Assembly: GCA_049297615.1 (NCBI GenBank)
Contig: JBAQUQ010000065.1
Span: 1 to 12,922, forward strand
Length of the DNA stretch: 12,922 nt
Direction of reading: 5' to 3'
Source of the DNA: JAEMQF01 sp049297615
Lineage (GTDB): Bacteria > Pseudomonadota > Gammaproteobacteria > Burkholderiales > Burkholderiaceae_C
Shown here: positions 7,450-12,922 of the stretch, one piece after another
Position numbering within the stretch: the first letter of the stretch is position 1
Layout of the letters: every line of letters starts with the position of its first letter
Notes under the pieces: model-generated
Told to the model about the DNA's origin: nothing
Databases searched by the model: none
Seen by the model: only the letters and a program-made list of their open reading frames with translations
Translations under genes and position numbers: made by a program

Positions 7450-8670
7450 CTACTCCGTGAACAGGCGCACGACGCCCTTGAGCGTGATCAGATGGCCAGG
7501 GTTGCTGGTCTCGTCGAGCACACCGGACATGCGTTTGAGCAACCGCGCGCTGCGCCGGGCGCGCCAGATCACGAGGTCGGCGAGCCAGGGGTGGGCGTTG
7601 ACCTGGTTTGCGCGTTCGTACAGATCGAAACGAGGTTTGAGCGCCGCCAGCGATGCGTCGTAGCGCTTGCATGCAGCAGCAGCGTCCAGGCCCTGCGCGA
7701 CAGCGGCGAGCAGTGTTTCGGCGGCGAGGATGCCGGTCTCCATCGCCTTGCCGATGCCTTCACCGGTGAACGCATAGGTGCTTCCTGCAGCTTCGCCGGT
7801 CACCAGAAGACCAGGCCGGCTCCAGCGTGCGCCTTCCAAGGTACAGCGCAGCGGCGCGCCTTTGAGTTCACCCAGCAGCGTGCCTCCGGCCATCAACTCG
7901 CGCGCCGGCGCGTAACAATCGGCGAAGGTCTTCATCAGATCGCGCAGGTTCACGTCTTTCATGCCGACCTTGCCGTCGTCGCGAATCTCGGAGTGGCTGT
8001 GAAGCACACCCGCGCCAATGTTGAAGACGCCCTCGCCGCACGGGAAGATCCAGGCGTAGCCGGGACGCAAGCTCTTGTGCCAGACGACTTGCAGCTCGGT
8101 GATGTGGCGGGCCATCGCATCGTTCTTGACGTAGCCGCGCAAGGCCACGCCAGTGGGCACGCGGCGCGTGCACATCTCTGAGGCGATCAGCGCTTGCGGC
8201 ACAGCCCCGGTGGCGAGCACCAGCCAGGTTGCGTCGACATCGATCGTCACGTCACCGGCCTTCAGCCTCGCGCCGACGACGCGCCCGTGCGCCACGCGGG
8301 GCGCCTCGAAGCGCCACGGTGCGTGAAAGCCAGCCCCCGCGCGCATCGCGGCTTGGCGCAAGATGTCGTCGAGCTGGCGGCGCGGCAGCACCGACAGCGC
8401 CCCGGGCACGTCGATGCGGCCGCCACGCGGCGCGATGCACGCGACATGACCGACGCGGTGTGCGGCAGCCATCACTTCGTCGAGAACACCCAGGCGCTTC
8501 AGGGCCGCATGCGCGTCGGGGATCAGGCCGTCGCCGCAGACTTTGTCGCGCGGGAAGGTCTGCGCGTCCACGAGAGTTACTGACACGCCGGCGCGCGCGA
8601 GCCACGCCGCGCAAGCGCTGCCCGCCGGGCCGGCACCAACGACGAGGACATCGCAAGAACGGGGGGGCAT
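7450..8670 (-). CDS. Geranylgeranyl-reductase-family FAD oxidoreductase
   Basis: A 406-residue flavoprotein. The Rossmann FAD motif DVLVVGAGPAGSA sits at residues 7-19, with the adenosine-binding acidic residue D35 at the end of the second strand. PRDKVCGDGLIP (40-51) is the family signature, and LVTGEAAGSTYAFTGEGIGK in the C-terminal half is the second FAD-binding motif. Relatives reduce isoprenoid double bonds (geranylgeranyl groups of chlorophylls, quinones or archaeal lipids), but many bacterial members have no known substrate. Two ATGs are possible, 8688 and 8670. I prefer 8670 because a TACAAT -10-like element overlaps the first and because the FAD motif normally begins a few residues in. 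A C7 run directly follows the chosen ATG. It lies 92 bp downstream of glcB and upstream of the M14 gene. Confidence 0.88.
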   Translation of the reverse strand: MPPRSCDVLVVGAGPAGSACAAWLARAGVSVTLVDAQTFPRDKVCGDGLIPDAHAALKRLGVLDEVMAAAHRVGHVACIAPRGGRIDVPGALSVLPRRQLDDILRQAAMRAGAGFHAPWRFEAPRVAHGRVVGARLKAGDVTIDVDATWLVLATGAVPQALIASEMCTRRVPTGVALRGYVKNDAMARHITELQVVWHKSLRPGYAWIFPCGEGVFNIGAGVLHSHSEIRDDGKVGMKDVNLRDLMKTFADCYAPARELMAGGTLLGELKGAPLRCTLEGARWSRPGLLVTGEAAGSTYAFTGEGIGKAMETGILAAETLLAAVAQGLDAAAACKRYDASLAALKPRFDLYERANQVNAHPWLADLVIWRARRSARLLKRMSGVLDETSNPGHLITLKGVVRLFTE

Positions 8671-8686
8671 GGACACGGCGCGGGGC

Positions 8687-8692
8687 ATTGTA
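8687..8692 (-). promoter_or_regulatory. Candidate -10 element of the FAD oxidoreductase
   Basis: On the minus strand this reads TACAAT, a 5-of-6 match to the -10 hexamer, 16 nt before the ATG at 8670. A start here would give a leader of about 10 nt. It overlaps the alternative ATG at 8688, arguing against that start. No recognisable -35 is present. Confidence 0.35.
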
Positions 8693-8762
8693 GGCAGGCA
8701 CCGGCCAGCGGGGCCTCACCGAATCTGGTTCTGCATGCCAGCCTCGGGGGCAAGGGGCGAGT

Positions 8763-10970
8763 TCAGCTTGCCGCTTTGACCCGCAGTCGCCAAGCGTGCA
8801 GCAAGGGCTCGGTGTAACCATTGGTCTGCGCGAGGCCCTTGAACACCAGGTCGCACGCCGCCTGAAACGCTGCCGAGGTCGCAGAGTTTCCGGCCATCGG
8901 CCGGTACAGCGGGTCGCCGGCATTTTGTGCGTCCACCACGGCGGCCATGCGCTCGAACGTGGCGCGTACATTGGCCGAACTTACCACGCCATGCAGCAGC
9001 CAATTGGCAATGTGCTGGCTGCCGATGCGCAACGTGGCCCGGTCTTCCATCAGGCCGACGTTGTGGATGTCGGGCACCTTGGAGCAACCCACACCCTGGT
9101 CGACCCAGCGCGCGACGTAGCCCAGGATGCCTTGCACGTTGTTGTCGAGTTCTTCCTGGCGCTCAGGCTCGCTCCAGGTCGCGCTGCGCACCACGGGAAT
9201 CGTCAACATACCCTCGAGCAGGGCGTCGCGTTCACCCTTCAGGTCGCCGCCCTCGAGCGCCTCCTGGACCTGGGCGACATCGACTTCGTGGTAATGCAAA
9301 GCATGCAAGGTCGCCGCTGTCGGCGAGGGAACCCAGGCCGTGTTCGCACCGGCTTTCGGATGCGCGATTTTTTGCTGCAACATCGCCGCCATCAGGTCAG
9401 GCATGGCCCACATGCCCTTGCCGATTTGCGCCTTGCCGCGCAGACCGCAGGCCAATCCGACCCGCACGTTGTTGCGCTCGTAGGCCGCCAGCCAGGCGCT
9501 GGTCTTCATGTCCCCCTTGCGTTGCATCGCCCCGGCGTACATGGCGCTGTGCATTTCGTCGCCGGTGCGATCGAGGAAACCGGTATTGATGAAGGCCACG
9601 CGCGCCGGTGCGGCAGCGATGCAGGCCTCCAGATTGATACTGGTGCGGCGTTCTTCGTCCATGATGCCCAGCTTGACCGTGTTCGGCGCCAGGCCCAGCA
9701 TCGCCTCGACGCGCGCGAACAGCTCGCCGGTAAAAGCCACTTCGGCGGCCCCGTGCAGCTTCGGCTTGACGACGTACACCGCGCCGGTGCGCGAGTTGAC
9801 GATGCCATTCGCGCCCCGGCGCTGCAAATCGACACATGCAATTGCCGTCGTGAGCACAGCGTCGAGAATGCCTTCGGGGATTTCCTGCGTGCCGCCCTTG
9901 GCCGGACCATAAAGGATGGCCGGGTTCGTCATCAAGTGGCCGACATTGCGCACGAAGAGCAAGGAGCGGCCGTGCAAACGCAGCTCGCCGCCTTGGGGGA
10001 CGTTGTACACACGGTCTGGATTGAGGCGCCGAACGGTCTCCTTGCCGCCCTTGACCAGGGTTTCGCTGAGCGTGCCTTGCAAGATGCCCAGCCAGTTGCG
10101 GTAGCCCAGCACTTTGTCCTGCGCGTCGACCGCGGCGACGGAGTCTTCCAGGTCGAGGATCGTCGACAGCGCAGCCTCGAGCACGACATCGCTCACGCCG
10201 GCAGCATCGCCCGAGCCGATCGTCGTGTGGCGATCGATGCGGATGTCGACGTGCAGGCCATGGTTGCGCAGCAGCACCGAAGCAGGGGCCTCGGCGGCGC
10301 CTTGAAATCCGACGAACTTGCCAGGGTCTTTCAAGCCGGTGGTCGTGCCGTCGAGCAAGGCGACGACAAGCTGGCCTGAGCGACAGAAATAGCCGCTGGC
10401 GTCGCGATGCGACGCCGCGCCGAGCAGGGGTGCGCAGCTGTCGAGAAAGTTTCGCGCATAGGCAATCACGGCGGCGCCGCGCTTGGCGTTGTACACACCG
10501 GTGCGCGTGGCGCCGTCCGCCTGCGCTATCGCATCGGTGCCATACAGCGCGTCGTACAGCGAGCCCCAGCGCGCGTTCGCGGCGTTCAGCGCGTAACGGG
10601 CGTTGAGCAGGGGCACGACGAGCTGCGGGCCGGCTTGCAGCGCCAACTCGTCGTCGATACCCGTGGTTGTCGCCTGTGCAAGGGCGGGGCGGGGGCTCAA
10701 ATAGCCGATGCCTTCGAGGAAGCGCCGATACGCAGGCATGTCGGCAATCGGCCCGGGATGCGCGCGGTGCCATTCGTCCAATGCCGCCTGCAGGCGGTCG
10801 CGCTCGGCCAGCAGGGCCTGATTCTTCGGGGCCAGGTCGTGCACGATGGCGTCGAAGCCTTGCCAGAAACGCCCACTGGCCACGCCGATGGCGGGCAGCA
10901 GCTCGTCTTCGACAAAGCGGAACAGCGTGTTGGCCACGAGCAGGCGGTGGCAGGAGGTTCGCGCGGTCAT
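8763..10970 (-). CDS. glcB: Malate synthase G
   Basis: Cytoplasmic enzyme condensing glyoxylate with acetyl-CoA to give malate and CoA; the G isoform serves glycolate and glyoxylate use. At 735 residues it is slightly longer than the about 723 of the E. coli enzyme. The active-site residues sit in conserved blocks: R341 in FVRNVGHLMTNP, E439 in GIMDEERRTS, D467 in GFLDRTGDE and D643 in GLMEDRATL. These correspond to E. coli R338, E427, D455 and D631, with a constant +12 shift for the last three. The reactive cysteine C629 (GVGCSKVPDI) also fits that shift. DLEDSVAAVDAQDK near 273-286 is also typical. The start ATG has a good AAGGA ribosome site. The haloacid dehalogenase gene ends 51 bp upstream on the same strand, suggesting co-transcription. 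Confidence 0.97.
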   Translation of the reverse strand: MTARTSCHRLLVANTLFRFVEDELLPAIGVASGRFWQGFDAIVHDLAPKNQALLAERDRLQAALDEWHRAHPGPIADMPAYRRFLEGIGYLSPRPALAQATTTGIDDELALQAGPQLVVPLLNARYALNAANARWGSLYDALYGTDAIAQADGATRTGVYNAKRGAAVIAYARNFLDSCAPLLGAASHRDASGYFCRSGQLVVALLDGTTTGLKDPGKFVGFQGAAEAPASVLLRNHGLHVDIRIDRHTTIGSGDAAGVSDVVLEAALSTILDLEDSVAAVDAQDKVLGYRNWLGILQGTLSETLVKGGKETVRRLNPDRVYNVPQGGELRLHGRSLLFVRNVGHLMTNPAILYGPAKGGTQEIPEGILDAVLTTAIACVDLQRRGANGIVNSRTGAVYVVKPKLHGAAEVAFTGELFARVEAMLGLAPNTVKLGIMDEERRTSINLEACIAAAPARVAFINTGFLDRTGDEMHSAMYAGAMQRKGDMKTSAWLAAYERNNVRVGLACGLRGKAQIGKGMWAMPDLMAAMLQQKIAHPKAGANTAWVPSPTAATLHALHYHEVDVAQVQEALEGGDLKGERDALLEGMLTIPVVRSATWSEPERQEELDNNVQGILGYVARWVDQGVGCSKVPDIHNVGLMEDRATLRIGSQHIANWLLHGVVSSANVRATFERMAAVVDAQNAGDPLYRPMAGNSATSAAFQAACDLVFKGLAQTNGYTEPLLHAWRLRVKAAS

Positions 10971-10977
10971 GCGAGGA

Positions 10978-10982
10978 TCCTT
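10978..10982 (-). promoter_or_regulatory. Ribosome binding site for glcB
   Basis: AAGGA on the minus strand, 7 nt before the ATG at 10970. It fixes the glcB start and supports translation of glcB as an internal cistron behind the dehalogenase. Confidence 0.65.
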
Positions 10983-11021
10983 GAAAACAGGAGCGCGGAA
11001 ACGAGGAGTGCGCTGAAGGCT

Positions 11022-11711
11022 TCAGGCGGGGAAAAATTCGAGCACGTCGCGCAGGCTGGTGCCGATCCGCGCCGGCTCGGTACCGAGCTGTTCCAATGGC
11101 GCTGCGGCGCGGTTCACCCACAGCGTCGTGTAGCCGAACCATGTGGCGCCGATCGCGTCCCAGCCGTTGCTCGAGACGAAGAGGATATCCGCAGCAGGCA
11201 GGCCGAGCGCCGCGCAGCCCAGCGCATAAGTCGCAGGATCGGTTTTGAAGCGGCCCGTGTCCTGCACGCTCAACACCGGATTCAGCCATGCCGCAAAGCC
11301 GGCGTGCGCCACCGCCGCCTCCAGCATGTCGGGGTCGCCATTGCTCAGGATTCCCGCGCGCACGCCCTGTTGCGCCAGTGTGGCAAGAACGTCGCGATTT
11401 TCCGGGAAGGGGTCGAGCTGCCGGTACTGGCCCATCAAGTGCTCCTCGCGCCCCGCGTCGAGCGCCAAACCGTGGCGCAATGCGGCGAAACGCAAGGCGT
11501 CGCGGGTGATGTCCCAGAATGGCCGATAGTGCCCGCTCATGGAGCGCAGTCGGGTGTATTCGATCTGCTTGTCACGCCACAACAGGCTCAAGCGCTCGCC
11601 AAAGCCAGGGAACAAGCGCTCGGCCAAGGCGCCGACGCTGTACACGTCGAACAGCGTGCCGTAGGCGTCAAAGAGCACGGCCCGGGGTCGTTGCGGCACG
11701 GTTGGTTTCAT
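11022..11711 (-). CDS. L-2-haloacid dehalogenase (HAD type II)
   Basis: A 229-residue HAD-superfamily hydrolase expected to convert L-2-haloalkanoates (or haloacetate) to 2-hydroxy acids; chloroacetate would give glycolate. It has the full catalytic set of L-2-haloacid dehalogenase: nucleophile D15 and T19 in FDAYGTLFD, R46 in WRDKQ, S123 in LSNGD, K156 and Y162 in FKTDPATYAL, and S180, N182 and D185 in VSSNGWDA. Each is displaced by exactly +5 from the L-DEX YL numbering (D10, T14, R41, S118, K151, Y157, S175, N177, D180). The start ATG 11711 begins just before the HAD core; the upstream extension to 11807 crosses the divergent promoter region and looks non-coding. No ribosome site is visible. 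It is divergent from the LysR gene and leads into glcB. The physiological substrate could still be another small 2-substituted acid. Confidence 0.92.
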   Translation of the reverse strand: MKPTVPQRPRAVLFDAYGTLFDVYSVGALAERLFPGFGERLSLLWRDKQIEYTRLRSMSGHYRPFWDITRDALRFAALRHGLALDAGREEHLMGQYRQLDPFPENRDVLATLAQQGVRAGILSNGDPDMLEAAVAHAGFAAWLNPVLSVQDTGRFKTDPATYALGCAALGLPAADILFVSSNGWDAIGATWFGYTTLWVNRAAAPLEQLGTEPARIGTSLRDVLEFFPA

Positions 11712-11718
11712 GAACCGC

Positions 11719-11724
11719 AATTTA
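11719..11724 (-). promoter_or_regulatory. Weak candidate -10 element of the dehalogenase gene
   Basis: Reads TAAATT on the minus strand (4 of 6 to consensus), 7 nt before the dehalogenase ATG, again suggesting a leaderless or near-leaderless start. There is no good -35, and the candidate LysR dyad occupies that region, which would suit an activator-dependent promoter. Confidence 0.28.
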
Positions 11725-11743
11725 TTCGATTTTGCGCAGGCCG

Positions 11744-11758
11744 ATTGCGCTGCGCTAT
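11744..11758. promoter_or_regulatory. Candidate LysR box (T-N11-A dyad)
   Basis: ATTGCGC-T-GCGCTAT is a 7-bp dyad with one mismatch, with T at 11745 and A at 11757 fitting the T-N11-A rule of LysR-type regulators. A second TTGCGC copy at 11732-11737 sits 13 bp away in direct orientation. It lies between the divergent dehalogenase and LysR start codons. Confidence 0.4.
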
Positions 11759-11814
11759 GCAGGGCACTCGTGACGCTTGCGTGCCAATCGGATTCGCCTC
11801 GCACCAAGCCCGAC

Positions 11815-11820
11815 CATAAT
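11815..11820 (+). promoter_or_regulatory. Candidate -10 element, LysR gene, leaderless start
   Basis: CATAAT (5 of 6 to consensus) followed by 8 nt (CTGCGCGC) and the LysR ATG at 11829. No Shine-Dalgarno. The arrangement and even the spacer sequence resemble those before the permease gene at 3192-3203. Confidence 0.42.
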
Positions 11821-11828
11821 CTGCGCGC

Positions 11829-12746
11829 ATGGACAGGCTCGCGCAGATCGAATCATTCGTTGCCGTGGCGACCAAGGGCAGCTTGACGGCGGTGGGGCAT
11901 GCGCTGGGCGTGGCGCCGGCCGCGATCGGGCGCCACATCGATGCGTTGGAAGCGCGACTGGGCGTGAAGCTGCTGGTGCGCACGACGCGGCGCATCAGCT
12001 TGACCCCGCAGGGCAGCGCCTTCCTTGAAGACTGCCAGCGCCTGCTGGGTGAGGTTGCCGCTTCGGAAGCGCGCGTCAGCCAGGGCAGCGTCAAAGCCAG
12101 CGGCCATTTGCGGCTCACGGCGCCGCCCGGTTTCGGGCGCCGCCACGTCGCACCCCTCGTGCCGCGTTTCCTCGAACAACACCCGGCACTCGAGATTTCG
12201 CTGAATCTGGGCGACCGAGTCGTGGACATCGTCAATGAAGGCGTCGACTGCGCGGTGCGCGTCGGCGACCTGCCCGACAGTGGCCTGATTGGCGTGCGCC
12301 TGGCCGACAACCACAGGCTGTGCGTGGCAGCGCCCGGGTATCTCGACCGCGCCGGAGTGCCCAGGCACCCGAACGAGTTGGCGCGCCACGAATGCCTGAC
12401 GCTCAGCAGCGATGCGAGCCAGACGCGCGGTTGGGCTTTCAGCGTCGAAGGCGTGGTGACCCATGTTCGCCCCAGCGGTCGCCTCAATTGCAGCGACGGC
12501 CAGGTCTTGCACGACTGGTGCGTCGCCGGCCTCGGCTTGGCCTGGCGCTCCACCTGGGAGGTCGAGCAGGAAATCGCGTGCGGAAAACTGCGCACCGTGC
12601 TTGACGCTTTCATCGCGCCGCCGAACGGCATCTTCGCTGTGTTTGCGCACGCCAAACACTTGCCGTTGCGGGTGCGGCTTTGGATCGACTTCCTCAAGAG
12701 CACCTACGGCGACCCCGCCTACTGGGCAACCCGTCCGAACGTCTGA
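11829..12746 (+). CDS. LysR-type transcriptional regulator
   Basis: A 305-residue LysR-family DNA-binding regulator. The N-terminal winged helix-turn-helix covers about residues 3-62 (FVAVATKGSLTAVGHALGV, then IGRHIDALEARLGVKLLVRT, then TRRISLTPQG). The recognition-helix region reads VAPAAIGRHI where most relatives have a VSQSAVSR-like sequence, a variant I consider a subtype rather than a defect. The effector-binding domain runs from about residue 90, with typical segments LRLTAPPGFGRRHVAPLVP and VDCAVRVGDLPDSGLIGVRL; it most resembles the DmlR/CrgA-like group. It is divergent from the dehalogenase (117 bp apart), and such regulators usually control the divergent neighbour. The likely target is dehalogenase-glcB, with a 2-carbon or hydroxy acid as effector; both are inference. 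Confidence 0.94.
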   Translation: MDRLAQIESFVAVATKGSLTAVGHALGVAPAAIGRHIDALEARLGVKLLVRTTRRISLTPQGSAFLEDCQRLLGEVAASEARVSQGSVKASGHLRLTAPPGFGRRHVAPLVPRFLEQHPALEISLNLGDRVVDIVNEGVDCAVRVGDLPDSGLIGVRLADNHRLCVAAPGYLDRAGVPRHPNELARHECLTLSSDASQTRGWAFSVEGVVTHVRPSGRLNCSDGQVLHDWCVAGLGLAWRSTWEVEQEIACGKLRTVLDAFIAPPNGIFAVFAHAKHLPLRVRLWIDFLKSTYGDPAYWATRPNV

Positions 12747-12773
12747 AAAAAATGAAAAGCGCTGCGCGAGCGC
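12746..12773 (-). terminator. Intrinsic terminator of the PsiF-family gene
   Basis: On the minus strand, GCGCT-CGCGC-AGCGC (12773-12759) forms a 5-bp GC-rich stem and is followed by TTTTCATTTTTT, about 28 nt after the PsiF-like stop. The U-tract begins at the last base of the convergent LysR stop codon. A second short dyad, GCGCG-N5-CGCGC, at 12783-12797 precedes it. Confidence 0.6.
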
Positions 12774-12800
12774 CCTCGGGAAGCGCGATCGGCGCGCGAC

Positions 12801-12922
12801 TTACTTCTTGGCGTCGGCCATGCACTTCTTTAGGTGGCTGGCCTTGGCCGCTGCGGCAAGCTTCTTGTCCGCCGCGGACTTTTCACATTCCGGAGTGGTT
12901 GCGCTGGCGGCGGCGGGTTTCG
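12801..12922 (-). CDS. PsiF-family small protein, C-terminal part only
   Basis: The last 40 codons of a gene whose 5' end is beyond the window. The visible residues contain ATTPECEKSAADKKLAAAAK followed by ASHLKKCMADAKK and a TAA stop. Two cysteines are separated by exactly 20 residues, with L at repeat position 10 and LKK before the second cysteine. This matches the CX20C spacing of the PsiF repeat (phosphate-starvation-inducible, periplasmic; molecular role unknown). The Ala/Thr-rich residues at the edge are consistent with a region after a signal peptide, which is not visible. It is convergent with the LysR gene and followed by an intrinsic terminator. The call rests on cysteine spacing and Lys/Ala-rich composition, so it is likely but not certain. 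Confidence 0.68.
   Translation of the reverse strand, partial: KPAAASATTPECEKSAADKKLAAAAKASHLKKCMADAKK

Noticed and set aside
6053..7663. Open frame of 536 codons on the plus strand opposite the M14 gene
   Set aside because: It mirrors the M14 coding strand in high-GC DNA, has no recognisable domain, and the opposite strand shows the full set of M14 catalytic motifs.
8689..8762. Gap between glcB and the FAD oxidoreductase as a possible terminator region
   Set aside because: I found only scattered GC-rich short complementarities and no U-tract, so read-through from glcB cannot be excluded.
8796..10379. Open frame of 527 codons on the plus strand opposite glcB
   Set aside because: Antisense shadow of malate synthase G; composition rich in His, Gln and Arg with no family motif.
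9397..11289. Open frame of 630 codons on the minus strand
   Set aside because: Out-of-frame reading of glcB and part of the dehalogenase; Arg-rich low-complexity translation typical of a frame shadow.
10407..11819. Open frame of 470 codons on the plus strand spanning glcB and the dehalogenase
   Set aside because: It crosses two real minus-strand genes and their promoter region and has no domain.
1..12922. tRNA, rRNA, CRISPR, insertion sequence, attachment site, toxin-antitoxin or defence genes
   Set aside because: No cloverleaf-like or spaced-repeat pattern and no transposase, integrase or defence motif was seen; nearly all sequence is accounted for by metabolic and regulatory genes.

Overview
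This high-GC window reads as chromosomal DNA of a betaproteobacterium, most likely Burkholderiales. That rests on overall codon and base composition, the style of the protein families, and the combination of acetoacetyl-CoA synthetase, malate synthase G, a type II haloacid dehalogenase with a divergent LysR regulator, and a PsiF-type protein. I see no tRNA, rRNA, CRISPR array, insertion sequence, integrase or phage gene. It looks like core or metabolic chromosome rather than an island, and no obviously undescribed system stands out. The best second-look items are regulatory: start-codon architectures, a hairpin between a sigma and an anti-sigma gene, a candidate LysR box, and homopolymer tracts.

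Left part, plus strand: the 3' 80% of an acetoacetyl-CoA synthetase gene (cut by the window start). It is followed after 28 bp by an ECF sigma factor and, after a 105-bp gap holding a two-stem hairpin, by its membrane-anchored anti-sigma factor. A GC-rich hairpin ends this unit. Next come an AmpG-like major facilitator permease with a probable leaderless start and, overlapping its end by 20 bp, an M48 zinc metalloprotease with a twin-arginine export signal.

Middle and right part, minus strand, read from 11711 down to 5645: L-2-haloacid dehalogenase, malate synthase G (glcB), a geranylgeranyl-reductase-family FAD oxidoreductase and a cytoplasmic-looking M14 zinc carboxypeptidase. The last gene runs convergently into the M48 gene with only 7 bp between stop codons. 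The dehalogenase and glcB are 51 bp apart and probably co-transcribed. Together they suggest a two-carbon route: haloacetate to glycolate (dehalogenase), glycolate to glyoxylate (an oxidase elsewhere), and glyoxylate plus acetyl-CoA to malate (GlcB).

Far right: a LysR-type regulator is transcribed divergently from the dehalogenase across a 117-bp region with a T-N11-A dyad. It probably controls the dehalogenase-glcB pair. Beyond it, convergent, is the 3' end of a PsiF-family gene with its own intrinsic terminator; this reading frame is short and cut by the window end.
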